Counted from the stretch's first letter, positions 1 to 8,698 are shown. The stretch: 64,000 nt of DNA from Streptomyces dioscori (GCF_003024195.1 NZ_KZ679038.1:186001-250000); one strand, 5' to 3'. Translations and numbers: made by a program. The notes: generated by a model from the letters alone, not told the origin.

Positions 1-35
1 GCGCGCTGTTGACGCGGAGCAGAGAGGTGGGTGGT

Positions 36-542
36 CTACCACCAAGAGGTGCACTGGATGCCGCTGTTGCTGCCCTGGCTCAGCAGCCGCGCGCAGACGC
101 GGAAAGCCCGGCTCGACGAGCTGCTGGTCGGGTAGGCCGGCGTCGTCATCCTCTTGCCGCCCGTCATCGTGTCGAAAGAACCGCACTGGATCCAGGTCTG
201 CCTGTTGTCGTTGCTGACGTCCATCCAGACCTGTGCCAGGACCCCGGAGCCCCAGTTGCTGCCCGATCCGGTGGTCAAGACGCCCCACGCGGCCTGTCGG
301 CCTCCGACGTTGCCGGCCTGCATCGAGTACGAGGCGACAGCGTGGGGAAAGTCAATCACCATCGCACCCGCACCCCCCACCCCCTGGCCACTGAGACTGT
401 CCGGGATGTCGGTGAAACCATTCACACCTCCCTCGCAGTCCGACCGTGCTGCCTGAGCCGCGCCGGCGGATCCGGCCACCACGCCTGCCGCCAACATGAT
501 CGCGGCTGCTCCTACGCTGAAGATCCGTCTGAGGCTGTGCAC
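36..542 (-). CDS. Secreted hypothetical protein
   Basis: A 168-residue protein with an N-terminal signal peptide: basic MHSLRR, then a hydrophobic Ala/Gly-rich stretch to about residue 32 ending AGAAQA. The mature part has four cysteines (DC near 35, IQC, VC and IQC near the C-terminus), which could form two disulfides, and ends CTSWW. The start is GTG, preceded by GGGAG at good spacing. I do not recognise the family; its small size, export signal and paired cysteines suggest a stable extracellular protein, but no enzymatic motif is visible. It reads towards the left edge of the window, ending 36 bases from it, and its upstream side faces a degenerate region. Confidence 0.7.
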   Translation of the reverse strand: MHSLRRIFSVGAAAIMLAAGVVAGSAGAAQAARSDCEGGVNGFTDIPDSLSGQGVGGAGAMVIDFPHAVASYSMQAGNVGGRQAAWGVLTTGSGSNWGSGVLAQVWMDVSNDNRQTWIQCGSFDTMTGGKRMTTPAYPTSSSSSRAFRVCARLLSQGSNSGIQCTSWW

Positions 543-914
543 GTGTTTCTCCCTGGGTCCAGGTGCTGATGGCTTCCGAAGAGGGGCGCTGTGGCCGTGG
601 CGCCCGTACTGTGACCTGACCGAAGCGCTAACGGCCCCCGCTTCAGCCGCCGGAGCGGCGCAGGGGACGCCCAGCAGGCGCCTCGAACTGTAGGGCGGAC
701 CCGGGACGTTGCGACCCTGACAGATGTCAGGGTCACGATCAGCTGCTGGCGCGCGCCGTGGTCCCGCCGGGCCGCCTGGCCTGGGTCACTTAAGGGCTGA
801 TCAACTGGCTGCACGTGCTGCTGCCCTGTACCCGAACGGCAGGATCGGCGAGAAGCTGCTCTGAACTTTGACCCGGCCGGATCTCCTCGCGCCAGCGGCA
901 GTCTCATCGTTCTC
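543..914. other. Gene-poor stretch upstream of the transposase remnant
   Basis: No reading frame here has a credible start, Shine-Dalgarno and family match. The stretch holds the promoter of the secreted protein and, at 709-739, a MerR-type dyad promoter pointing right. Reading frames overlapping 512-1123 on the minus strand look like shadows. Confidence 0.5.
709..739 (+). promoter_or_regulatory. Orphan MerR-type promoter with a long dyad
   Basis: Two 10-base arms, GACCCTGACA and TGTCAGGGTC, flank a 2-base centre (713-734). They lie mostly within the spacer between a -35-like TTGCGA (709-714) and a weak -10-like CACGAT (734-739), spaced 19 bp. A 19-bp spacer carrying a dyad is the hallmark of MerR-family activator promoters. 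No MerR gene is in the window; the natural target may have been the oxidoreductase whose 5' end is missing at 1032. Confidence 0.5.
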
Positions 915-1022
915 CAGGTCGCCCGCCTGAAGTCCTGGCGGATCTTCCGCAGGTCCCGCTGCAGCCCCAACCGCATGACGTCAATCGCCAAGGCCGTCCT
1001 CACCCCGGAGCTGCAATGCTGA
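915..1022 (+). pseudogene. C-terminal remnant of an IS5-like DDE transposase
   Basis: The frame reads QVARLKSWRIFRRSRCSPNR and continues to a TGA at 1020-1022. The pattern (A)RLKSWRI(L/F)R..RCSP followed by a short basic helix matches the C-terminal end of DDE endonuclease transposases of the IS5-type group as I know them. Only about 35 codons can be recognised; upstream codons to about 843 are open but not convincing. It runs in the same frame as, and directly abuts, the truncated oxidoreductase that follows. No terminal inverted repeats were found, so this is an element scar rather than a working insertion sequence. Confidence 0.5.
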
Positions 1023-1031
1023 AGAAGCTCA

Positions 1032-1580
1032 CTCACGGACGCTGTCGCGGAGTTGGGACCGCGGGCGTCCGCGGCGACGAGCGCGGAGGCCGGTGACCTC
1101 GTCGTGGTCGCGGTGCCGGTCAAGGCATTCCCTCACTTGCCCGTCGCACCCCTGGCCGGGAAGACGGTCATCGACACCTGCAACTACGGCTCCGAGCGTG
1201 ACGGGCACATCCCCGAGCTCGACAGCAAAACGCTCACATCGAGCGAGCTGCTTCAGCGGTACGTCCCGGACGCGTTGCCCGTGAAGGCGTTCCACACCAT
1301 CTTCTTCAAGCACCTGCTGTCTCTCGCCCGCCCGACGGGGGCGGCCGACCGCCCGTACCTGCCGATCGCCGGGAACTCCGCGTCGGCGAAGGCGGCGGTG
1401 AGCGAGTTCATCCAATCCATCGGGTACGGCCTGGTGGACGGCGGCCCGCTGGCCGACAGCTGGCGGCAGGAGCCGGGCACGCCTGTGTGGGGGACCCCGT
1501 ACGGTCCGTTCTCGGACGAGGAGGGCCGGCCGGTCGGCGAAGACGCCATCCGCGCGGCGCTGGCCACCGCCACGCGGTAA
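1032..1580 (+). pseudogene. N-terminally truncated F420-dependent NADP reductase-like protein
   Basis: From residue one the frame reads LTDAVAELGPRASAAT, the part of NADPH-dependent F420 reductase-like proteins just after the first beta-alpha-beta unit, and continues with VVVAVPVKAF, DTCNYG, VKAFHTIFFKHL and LADSWRQEPGTPVWGTPYGP to a normal C-terminus. The N-terminal GxGxxG dinucleotide-binding loop and roughly 30-35 residues are missing, and the frame is closed upstream by the TGA of the transposase remnant. The only possible internal start, TTG at 1053, would give a protein without a nucleotide-binding site. The 5' end was most likely lost through insertion and decay of the mobile element. 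A complete relative is encoded at 38841-39458. Confidence 0.72.
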
Positions 1581-1701
1581 CCGCTGGCCGGCACGGACCC
1601 GCGATACGGTCCACCCCTGTTCGGGCCCCGTCCGGTGGAGGTGCCGGGCGGGGTGACCCTCCGTTCCGTCTGCGGCGGCGGACGTGCGACGGGCTCAAGA
1701 G

Positions 1702-2172
1702 CTATGCGCCGCCACTGCCGCCGTTGCCCGTGTTGCCGCCACGCAGGGAATGGATCATGCTCCGCAGGGCCCGGAACGCGCCCGACTGCTCGGCCTCGGT
1801 CATACCGGCCAGCATTCTGACCTCGACGGAACGGACCGCTACGGTCGCCTCCTCAAGGCTCCGTCGGCCACGAGGCGTGAGTCGCGTGGGCAGCACCTTC
1901 CCGACGGGCGCCTCCGCGGGCCTGGTCACGTAGCCCTCTCGCTCCAAGGTCTGGAGCAGCACGTTCATCGACTGCCGGGTCACGAACGCGCCCCGCGCGA
2001 GCTCGGAGTTCGACAAGCCCGGCCGTTGTGCCAGCAGTTCGAGGCAGGAGTAGTGCGTCACGCTCATCCCGAGCGGCCGCAGCACCTCCTCCATGGCTAC
2101 GCGCAGAACGCTCGACGCCTCTTTCAGCAGGTAGCCCAGAGACGTCTCCAGGTCGACACCGTCTTGATTCAT
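1702..2172 (-). CDS. MarR-family transcriptional regulator
   Basis: A 156-residue winged-helix protein. Residues 30-110 carry the MarR pattern: helices around LGMSVTHYSCLELLAQRPGL, recognition region NSELARGAFVTRQSMNVLLQ, and a wing near VGKVLPTRLTPRGR. The C-terminus is Gly/Asn-rich. The gene is divergent from the VOC protein at 2247, with two identical-arm inverted repeats between them; the first overlaps its own start codon, which implies autorepression. MarR proteins of this arrangement usually sense a small phenolic or electrophilic ligand, but nothing here identifies it. An alternative leader is unlikely because the operator sits directly at the ATG. Confidence 0.88.
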   Translation of the reverse strand: MNQDGVDLETSLGYLLKEASSVLRVAMEEVLRPLGMSVTHYSCLELLAQRPGLSNSELARGAFVTRQSMNVLLQTLEREGYVTRPAEAPVGKVLPTRLTPRGRRSLEEATVAVRSVEVRMLAGMTEAEQSGAFRALRSMIHSLRGGNTGNGGSGGA

Positions 2173-2187
2173 GTCAGGATTCTGACA
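2172..2187. promoter_or_regulatory. MarR operator 1
   Basis: TGTCAG-N4-CTGACA, perfect 6-base arms, overlapping the last base of the marR start codon on the minus strand. Binding here would block transcription or translation initiation of the regulator itself. Confidence 0.7.
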
Positions 2188-2198
2188 TACAGTGGCCT

Positions 2199-2216
2199 GT
2201 GTCAGAAAGCTGACAC
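2199..2216. promoter_or_regulatory. MarR operator 2
   Basis: GTGTCAG-N4-CTGACAC, the same arms as operator 1 extended to seven bases, with centres 28 bp apart. It lies on the VOC-gene side of the divergent intergenic region. Confidence 0.7.
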
Positions 2217-2246
2217 GAACGTTGACACGACCGAAGGAGCATCACC

Positions 2247-2615
2247 ATGCCCGCCACCGGCCCCGACTTCATCTCGCTCCAAGCGCGCGACCTCGACGCT
2301 TCGCAGGCGTTCTACGAGCGGTACCTCGGCCTCGTCCGCTCGCAGGCCGGGCCCCCGCACGCCGTCGTCTTCGAGACGAAGCCGATCGCGTTCGCACTCC
2401 GCGACGTCGTTCCCGGCACCGATCTGGCATCCGTCGTCCAGCCCGGCATCGGTGCCGCGATCTGGCTCCACGCCACCGACGTCCAGGCCATCCACGATGC
2501 TCTCGTCGCCGACGGTCACACCATCGTCTCCGCACCGGTCGACGGCCCCTTCGGCCGGACCTTCACCTTCGCCGACCCCGACGGCTACCAGGTCACGCTC
2601 CACGACCGCGCCTGA
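2247..2615 (+). CDS. VOC-family (glyoxalase/bleomycin-resistance fold) protein
   Basis: A 122-residue single-unit VOC protein. It begins PDFISLQARDLDASQAFYERYLGL, the classic first beta strand and helix, and ends with FGRTFTFADPDGYQVTLHDR, the fourth strand with the usual DPDGY turn and penultimate metal-ligand position. Family members bind a divalent metal and act as isomerases, dioxygenases or drug-binding proteins, normally as dimers of two such units. Start ATG follows GAAGGAGC. It is divergent from the MarR gene and separated from it by twin operators, so it is probably the MarR target, possibly a small-molecule resistance function. The substrate is unknown. Confidence 0.85.
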   Translation: MPATGPDFISLQARDLDASQAFYERYLGLVRSQAGPPHAVVFETKPIAFALRDVVPGTDLASVVQPGIGAAIWLHATDVQAIHDALVADGHTIVSAPVDGPFGRTFTFADPDGYQVTLHDRA

Positions 2616-2645
2616 CGCTCCCGACGCCAACAGACCCTCAGACCC

Positions 2646-3388
2646 TCAGCCGTACGCTTCGAGGAGTGCCCCGAGATAGTCCTCCAAGCGCTCTGCCAGC
2701 ACGAATGACGTCAGGTCCATTCGCCCGAGTTCCCGCCACGGCTCGGCGACCTTCTCCGCGTCTGGCGCGAAGGCCAACGCATCCAAGACACGCCAGTACA
2801 GGTGGTCCGGGCTGTCGCTGAGCGTTCCACCGGCCGCGGTGTAGCGATCCGCAAGCCGCATACCGGCAGGCACGCCGTGCAGCAGCGCGAGTGCGGTGGA
2901 GCAGTGGGCCACGTCCAAGTCGGCCGGCCCCCAGGACGTCTCCACCCAGTCCACGACACCAGTGATCGCCATGGCGGCACCTTGTCCGCTGAAAAGGACA
3001 TTCCCCGGGTGGAAGTCACAGTGCAGGAAACAGGACCGATGGGCGGGCGGAGGACGGCGGATCACGTCAACGGCCCGCTGCCACACGTCCCGGTCGGCAC
3101 GCTCGTGTCGGCGAGCAGCCGCAGGACGTCCGCCTCCCTCGTCAGCAGTCCCCACGAGTGCTCCACGAAGAACGGTTTGGTGAACGACCGGAGCACGAGG
3201 GAGTACGGCTCGTCCTTCCCCTCGACGTCGAGGCGGCGCATCCGTGACGTCCACCCGCCGCGCAGCGTTTCGACAGCACGAATCCGGTCGCCGGAGGGGA
3301 GGCGCTCCTCCACCCACACACGAGTGGCGGCCCAGCCCGTGTCATCGCCGCCATGTGCAACAGCCACCGTGCGCTTGCCCTCAGCCAT
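2646..3388 (-). pseudogene. Aminoglycoside-phosphotransferase-like (APH) kinase, internally deleted
   Basis: The N-terminal piece (3388 down to about 3075) reads through a kinase N-lobe: RVWVEERLPSGDRIRAVETL, a GGWTSR glycine-rich turn and VLRSF. It then runs into LLADTSVP and a premature stop at 3062. A second frame, with no start of its own, resumes immediately with DVWQRAVDVIRR and carries the catalytic loop FLHCDFHPGNVLF (HxDxxxxN), the metal-binding VVDWVETSWGP and the usual C-terminal helices. About 90-100 central codons expected between the two pieces are missing and the frame changes at the junction. This looks like one deletion, so the gene is probably inactive. Confidence 0.72.
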
Positions 3389-3769
3389 GAACGCACCCTA
3401 GACCGCGCCCTGGATCAAGAGAGTCCTCACCTCGAAGCAGCAAGCCGCAAGCCGCAAGCCGCATGAGGGCTCCCCCAGCGATGGTCGCCGACGGTCCGCA
3501 GGGTGACGCCGCTCTCGACCGGTGCCCGCGGCGGTGCCGGTCCACAGGCGGGCCCCGTGCCGCTCAGCCGCACGGCTCGCCCACCTGGCGGAGGCGATAT
3601 GGGCCGCGCCTCCCAGGTGCCGCACCGCGCGGGGACGCAGGGTGCTGCGCCAGTGGAGTGACTGCCACCGGCGACAGGTCCCGTACCGGGCAGGAATCAG
3701 CGCATCCGTTAACAAGCCCGCGAGAGAAGCACTGGTGTGCAGGTGACCGAGAGTGAAGGGGAGTTGTGC
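3389..3769. other. Intergenic region upstream of crtE
   Basis: About 380 bases with no credible gene. It must hold the promoter of the crtE operon; I could not pick a convincing -35/-10 pair. Frames on either strand here lack family features. An in-frame GTG at 3737 is an alternative start for crtE. Confidence 0.5.
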
Positions 3770-4966
3770 ATGCTGGGACTCCGGCCCACCGCGGCCGAAG
3801 CGGTCTTGCCCGTCGACAGTCCGCTCACGGCCCTGGAGGCCGTCCGCGCCGTCGAGGCGGAGCTCGGGCATGTACTCGACACCAAATTGCGCACGGCCTT
3901 CGACGTGGACGAGGTGTTCGCCCAGGATGTCGCCGGCCGGGTCACCGCGTTCGTCCGGCGGGGCGGCAAGCGGCTGCGCTCGGCGTTCGCATGGTGCGGC
4001 TGGCGGGCCGCGGGCGGCTCGGGTGACCCCACCGCGCTCCTGCGGACCGCGGCCGCGCTCGAACTCGTACAGGCGTGCGCTCTGATGCACGACGACGTCA
4101 TGGACGGATCACCGCTCCGTCGGGGCGCGCCCGCTGTCCATGTGGAACTGGCCCGCATGCACCGGGCCGCGCGGATGACCGGCTCGCCGGAAGTGTTCTC
4201 GACCTCCGTCGCGATACTCGCGGGCGACCTTGCCCTGGTCTGGGCGGACGACGTGCTGACGGAGACGGCGCTCGCCTCGCCGCACGGCACGCGGCTGTTC
4301 CACGAGTGGCAGGCGATGCGCACGGAGATGGTCGCCGGCCAGTACCGCGACATCCACGCGCAGGCCGCCGGATCGTCCGGCGTCGACGAGGCCGTGAGCA
4401 TCGCCACGCTCAAGAGCGCGCTGTACACGGTCGAGCGGCCCCTGACGCTGGGCGCCTCCCTGACCGGTGGCGACGAACACACCTTGAGCGCCCTCCGCTC
4501 GGCCGGGCGCTGCGCCGGGCTGGCCTTCCAGTTGCGGGACGACCTCCTCGGCACCTACGGCGACCCGGACATGACCGGAAAACCGGCCGACGACGATCTG
4601 CGGACCCGCAAACTCACCTACCTCCTCGCGGTCGGCCTGTGGCTCGCCGACGCCGCCGGTGACGCGGAGGCAGCCGACGCCCTCAGCCCCGTGACCGGCA
4701 TCGGCGCAGTCACCGGCACAGTCACCGGCACCGGCACCGGCTTCGACCTCGGCGTCCGGTCGGACGACGCGGTGGACCGGATGCGCGCGGCCCTGGAGCG
4801 CACCGGCGCCCGGGACGTCGTGGAGTCCAAGATCTCGGAGTTGGCGGCGACGAGCGTACGGCACTTCGAGGGGGCCACCTCCGACCCCGTCGTACGGCGG
4901 GAGTTCACCACATTGGTCGAGCGCGCTTCGGGCGTCGCACTGGGACACAGCGGGGAGGCGGCATGA
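3770..4966 (+). CDS. crtE: Geranylgeranyl diphosphate synthase
   Basis: Trans-prenyltransferase that builds the C20 precursor GGPP for carotenoids. The first aspartate-rich motif DDVMD (in LMHDDVMDGS) is near residue 107, preceded by GGKRLRSAF; the second is QLRDDLLGTYG, followed by GKPADDDLRTRKLTYL. Length (398 residues) is long for the family because of a C-terminal part holding repeated VTG/GTG units (about 4690-4741). ATG 3770 is preferred because GAAGGGGAG sits 7 bases upstream; GTG 3737 is in frame and possible. It is the first gene of an operon and overlaps crtI by ATGA at 4963, so translation is probably coupled. Confidence 0.92.
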   Translation: MLGLRPTAAEAVLPVDSPLTALEAVRAVEAELGHVLDTKLRTAFDVDEVFAQDVAGRVTAFVRRGGKRLRSAFAWCGWRAAGGSGDPTALLRTAAALELVQACALMHDDVMDGSPLRRGAPAVHVELARMHRAARMTGSPEVFSTSVAILAGDLALVWADDVLTETALASPHGTRLFHEWQAMRTEMVAGQYRDIHAQAAGSSGVDEAVSIATLKSALYTVERPLTLGASLTGGDEHTLSALRSAGRCAGLAFQLRDDLLGTYGDPDMTGKPADDDLRTRKLTYLLAVGLWLADAAGDAEAADALSPVTGIGAVTGTVTGTGTGFDLGVRSDDAVDRMRAALERTGARDVVESKISELAATSVRHFEGATSDPVVRREFTTLVERASGVALGHSGEAA

Positions 4967-6582
4967 AAACCGTACCGGGGCCGACTGATCATGTCGTCGT
5001 GGTGGGTGCCGGGCTTTCCGGCCTCGCCTGCGCGCTGCACCTGCTGGGCTCCGGCCGCCGGGTGACCGTCGTCGAGCGGAACCCCGGCCCCGGCGGCCGA
5101 GCCGGTCACGTACGCATGGGCGGTTTCGAGGTGGACACCGGTCCCACGGTGCTGACCATGCCGCACCTGGCCGACGAAGCCTTCGCCGCCGTCGGTGACA
5201 GCCTCGCCCGGCACGTCGAGCTGACGGCCCTTCACCCGGCCTACCGGGCGTCCTTCGCGGACGGGACATCGCTCGACGTGCACACGGACGGCGAGGCCAT
5301 GGAGTCGGAGGTGCGCCGGTTCGCGGGACCGGCCGAGGCGGCGGGCTACCGCGAACTGAGGCAGTGGCTGGAGCGGCTGTACAAGGCGCAGATGCGGCGC
5401 TTCATCGACACCAACTTCGACTCCCCCTTCCAGCTCCTGCACCCCGATCTGGCCCGGCTGGCGGCGCTGGGCGGCTTCGGACGGCTGGACCGCCGTATCG
5501 GCCGCTTCCTCTCCGACCCACGACTGCGCCGGATCTTCTCCTTCCAGGCCCTGTACGCCGGAGTGACCCCGGCCAGGGCCCTCGCGGCGTACGCGGTGAT
5601 CGCCTACATGGACACGGTGGCCGGCGTCTGGTTCCCGAAGAACGGCATCCACGCGCTGCCCCGGGGCATGGCGAACGCGGCGGCCGGCGCGGGCGCAGAC
5701 TTCCGCTGGTCGACCGACGTGACCTCGCTCGAACGCAGCGGCGGCCGGGTGCGTGCCGTACATGTCGCCTCGGGCGAACGCATCCCCTGCGACGCGGTGG
5801 TGCTGACCTGCGAGCTGTCCACGGCGCACCGGCTCGTCGGGCGGAAGCCCCGCCGCCCGGTGGGGCTGCGGCACTCACCGTCGGCCGTGGTGCTGCACGC
5901 GGGGACCGACCGTACGTGGCCCGGTCTCGCGCATCACACCCTCTCGTTCGGCGGGGCCTGGGAGGGCACCTTCGAGGAGCTGACCCGGTCGGGGAAACTG
6001 ATGAGCGACCCGTCCCTGCTGATCACCCGGCCCACGACGCACGACCCCACTCTCGCCCCGCCGGGCAAGCATCTGCACTACGTGCTGGCCCCGTGCCCGA
6101 ACACCGACGTCGGCCCTTCCGCCGAGGACTGGCGGGACCTCGGCCCGCGCTACCGCGACAGCCTGGTCGCCGAACTGGAGCGTCGGGGCCTGCACGGATT
6201 CGCCGACAGTGTGCAGGAGGAACTGCTGGTGACGCCGCTGGACTGGGCGGCGCAGGGACACGCGGCGGGAAGCCCGTTCTCGGTGTCCCACACCTTCGCC
6301 CAGACAGGACCGTTCCGCCCGCGCAATCTGGTGCGCGGTCTGGAGAACGTGGTGCTGGCCGGCTGCGGCACCACACCCGGCGTCGGTGTGCCGACCGTGC
6401 TCATCAGCGGAAAGCTCGCCGCCGCACGCGTCACAGGCGGTGTCACGGGCGGCGTCAAAGGCGGCGTCACCCACGGCGTCACACGTGGTGTCCGAGGCAG
6501 CGGCCCGCGTATCCGTCCCGTACCGCGCGCGGCACGTACCGCCGCGGTCACCACCGAGGAAGGTGCTCATGACCCGTCGTGA
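4963..6582 (+). CDS. crtI: Phytoene desaturase (phytoene to lycopene)
   Basis: FAD-dependent CrtI-type desaturase, 539 residues, membrane-associated. The N-terminal dinucleotide-binding loop [18 protein letters not shown] is followed by the acidic [13 protein letters not shown], then [13 protein letters not shown]. The C-terminal FAD contact [27 protein letters not shown] is intact. It should introduce four double bonds into phytoene. The last about 40 residues are an extra tail with repeated GGVT units encoded by a short tandem repeat (6429-6500), outside the conserved fold. The gene overlaps crtE by 4 bases and crtB by 14 bases, so crtE-crtI-crtB are one translationally linked unit. Confidence 0.95.
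   Translation: MKTVPGPTDHVVVVGAGLSGLACALHLLGSGRRVTVVERNPGPGGRAGHVRMGGFEVDTGPTVLTMPHLADEAFAAVGDSLARHVELTALHPAYRASFADGTSLDVHTDGEAMESEVRRFAGPAEAAGYRELRQWLERLYKAQMRRFIDTNFDSPFQLLHPDLARLAALGGFGRLDRRIGRFLSDPRLRRIFSFQALYAGVTPARALAAYAVIAYMDTVAGVWFPKNGIHALPRGMANAAAGAGADFRWSTDVTSLERSGGRVRAVHVASGERIPCDAVVLTCELSTAHRLVGRKPRRPVGLRHSPSAVVLHAGTDRTWPGLAHHTLSFGGAWEGTFEELTRSGKLMSDPSLLITRPTTHDPTLAPPGKHLHYVLAPCPNTDVGPSAEDWRDLGPRYRDSLVAELERRGLHGFADSVQEELLVTPLDWAAQGHAAGSPFSVSHTFAQTGPFRPRNLVRGLENVVLAGCGTTPGVGVPTVLISGKLAAARVTGGVTGGVKGGVTHGVTRGVRGSGPRIRPVPRAARTAAVTTEEGAHDPS
6429..6500 (+). repeat. Short tandem repeat inside the crtI 3' end
   Basis: Degenerate 12-base units related to GGCGGYGTCAMR encode alternating [12 protein letters not shown] residues after the conserved CrtI fold. 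Length variation here would not touch the active site but could alter the overlap with crtB. Confidence 0.6.
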
Positions 6583-7564
6583 GCTGGACGCCGCAGACAT
6601 CACCGATCCCGCCCTGCGCATGGCCTACGCCCACTGCAGGCGGCTCAACGCCCGCCACGGCCGGACCTACTTCCTGGCCACCCGTCTGCTCCCGGTGGAG
6701 CGCCGCTCCGCCGTCCACGCGCTGTACGGTTTCGCCCGCTGGGCGGACGACATCGTGGACGACCTCGACCGGCACCGGACGCCCGACGAGCGCGACCGGC
6801 TGCTGCGGCAACTGGAGAGCGACCTCGCGCACGGGTTGCGTACCGGCTCGGGGGACGAGCCGGTGGTCAGGGCCGTGGCCGACACCGCGAGCCGGTACGA
6901 CATCGAACACACGCTGTTCGCCGACTTCCTGGCCTCGATGCGCAGCGACCTGCGCATCACCGACTATCCGACCTACGCCGACCTGCGCGCCTACATGCAC
7001 GGTTCGGCCGCGGTGATCGGACTGCAGATGCTGCCCGTGCTGGGCACGGTCACCTCGCGCGAGGAGGCGGCGCCGCACGCCGCCGACCTGGGCGTGGCCT
7101 TCCAGCTGACCAACTTCCTGCGCGACGTCGGCGAGGACCTGGACCGGGGCCGCGTCTATCTGCCCGCCGACCTGCTCGCGGCCCACGGCGTGGACCGTCC
7201 GCTCCTGGAGTGGAGCCGCCGCACGGGACGCCCCGACGCGAGGATCCACCGGGCGCTCGTCGCCGCCGAGGACATGACCAGGAAGGTCTACCGGGCGGCG
7301 GAACCGGGCATCGCCATGCTGGACCCGCGGACGCGGCCCTGCATCCGCACCGCGTTCACTCTCTACGGCGGCATTCTCGACGCCATCGCGGACCAGGACT
7401 ACACGGTGCTGCACCGCCGCGCGGTCGTCTCGCGCGGGCGCCGTGCGGTGACGGCCGCCGCGGGAATCGTCGGCATCGCCAGGGCCCGTCGGGGCGCTCG
7501 CGCCTCGCACCGGACATCGAGGGCGGGCGTCACGGCCCTGCAGCGGAAGGGGCCCGTGCGGTGA
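6569..7564 (+). CDS. crtB: Phytoene synthase
   Basis: Joins two GGPP molecules to phytoene through prephytoene diphosphate. Both squalene/phytoene synthase metal-binding motifs are present: [13 protein letters not shown] near residue 50 and [20 protein letters not shown] near residue 185. ATG 6569 is chosen because GAGGAAGG lies just upstream and the family begins close to [16 protein letters not shown]; a longer frame from 6386 only adds crtI-shadow sequence. 331 residues is normal. The C-terminal 50 residues are Arg/Ala-rich. It overlaps crtI by 14 bases and the following Rieske gene by GTGA, the third overlap in the operon. Confidence 0.94.
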   Translation: MTRRELDAADITDPALRMAYAHCRRLNARHGRTYFLATRLLPVERRSAVHALYGFARWADDIVDDLDRHRTPDERDRLLRQLESDLAHGLRTGSGDEPVVRAVADTASRYDIEHTLFADFLASMRSDLRITDYPTYADLRAYMHGSAAVIGLQMLPVLGTVTSREEAAPHAADLGVAFQLTNFLRDVGEDLDRGRVYLPADLLAAHGVDRPLLEWSRRTGRPDARIHRALVAAEDMTRKVYRAAEPGIAMLDPRTRPCIRTAFTLYGGILDAIADQDYTVLHRRAVVSRGRRAVTAAAGIVGIARARRGARASHRTSRAGVTALQRKGPVR

Positions 7565-8568
7565 GTGAGCGAGCGGAACGAGCCGGCTGGACGCCTCCGT
7601 TGCGGCGGCGCCGTCGGTCGGACTGGGCGGCACAGCCGTCGACCTGGCAGGAGGCCCGTCCGGCGGTCATCGCCGACGCGCTGAAGCGGGCGTCCGCGCG
7701 TCCGTCCGGGAACTGGTTCGTCGTGGGTGCCTCGCGGGACGTGCGCGTCGGTGAGCGCCCCTACGGCAGAACGGTCGGCGGCGTCGAGGTCGTGCTGTGG
7801 CGGACGGAGACGGGCGAACTGCGGGCCGGCCCGGGTGCCTGCCCGCACCTCGGCGCCCCGCTGCGCGACAGCCGGGTGGTGTGCGGCACGCTGGTGTGTC
7901 ACTGGCACGGACTGGCCCTGGACGGAGGGTCGTTCGCCGGGTGGGATCCGTTCCCCGCGCACGACGACGGTGTGCTCGTATGGGTCCGGCTGGACTCGGT
8001 CGGCGGTGAGGATCCGTCCGATCGGCCTCTGGTACCGGAGCGGCCGGCGACGGGCAGTGGCGTGGACGCCGTCTTCATGGCCGTCGGTCGGTGCGAGCCC
8101 GAGGACGTGGTCGCCAACCGGCTGGACCCGTGGCACGGTTCGTGGTTCCACCCCTATTCGTTCGTCGACCTGACGGTGACCCGTCCGCCGCTGGGCGAGG
8201 CGGACGACGCGTTCGTCGTCGATGTCTCCTTCCGGCTGACGGACCGTCTGGTGGTCCCGGTGCGGGCGGAGTTCACGGCGCCCGGACCACGTACCGTGGT
8301 GATGCGCATCACCGAGGGTGAGGGGACCACGTCCGTGGTCGAGACCCATGCCACGCCGCTGACCGGCGAGGCCGTGGAGCGGCCGCGGACCGCCGTGATC
8401 GAAGCGGTCGTGGCCGCCTCGGACCGGCGGGGTTTCGCCCTGGCACGGGCCGCCGCGCCCGCGCTCCGCCCGTTGATGCGCCGGACGGCCGGCCGGTTGT
8501 GGCGCGACGACCTGGCCTACGCGGAGCGGCGCTGGGCGTTGCGCAGCACGGGACGCTTTCCGGGCTGA
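7561..8568 (+). CDS. Rieske [2Fe-2S] protein of the carotenoid operon
   Basis: A 335-residue protein whose N-terminal half carries a Rieske cluster site: CPHLGAPL and, after 15 residues, CHWHG (Cys-x-His ... Cys-x-x-His) at about residues 95-120. The C-terminal 200 residues are a separate domain ([13 protein letters not shown] and AYAERRW are conspicuous) resembling, from memory, a domain of unknown function (DUF5914) seen with Rieske domains in actinobacterial carotenoid clusters. The gene begins with GTG overlapping the crtB stop and occupies the position of crtV in the S. griseus cluster. A role in electron transfer or oxygenation of the carotenoid is inferred; reaction and partner are unknown. 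Confidence 0.8.
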   Translation: MSERAERAGWTPPLRRRRRSDWAAQPSTWQEARPAVIADALKRASARPSGNWFVVGASRDVRVGERPYGRTVGGVEVVLWRTETGELRAGPGACPHLGAPLRDSRVVCGTLVCHWHGLALDGGSFAGWDPFPAHDDGVLVWVRLDSVGGEDPSDRPLVPERPATGSGVDAVFMAVGRCEPEDVVANRLDPWHGSWFHPYSFVDLTVTRPPLGEADDAFVVDVSFRLTDRLVVPVRAEFTAPGPRTVVMRITEGEGTTSVVETHATPLTGEAVERPRTAVIEAVVAASDRRGFALARAAAPALRPLMRRTAGRLWRDDLAYAERRWALRSTGRFPG

Positions 8569-8579
8569 ACGGAAGGGGT

Positions 8580-8611
8580 GCCAGCGGCAGAAGGGCGCCA
8601 GTGGCAGAAGG
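8580..8611 (+). repeat. Two direct repeats between the convergent crt operons
   Basis: GCCAGCGGCAGAAGG (8580-8594) and GCCAGTGGCAGAAGG (8597-8611) differ at one base and lie in the 130-bp gap between the ends of the two carotenoid operons. No strong terminator hairpin was found in this gap. Confidence 0.5.
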
Positions 8612-8698
8612 AGGGGTCAGCTACGGACCGGGGCTGGTTCCGGGCTGACACGTCCTTCCGGCACGGGCGTCTTCGACGGCTTCCCGAGGAGCGGGCTC

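Noticed and set aside
3398..4090. Minus-strand frame through the crtE upstream region, considered as a transposase remnant
   Set aside because: No recognisable transposase motif, and half of it is antisense to crtE.
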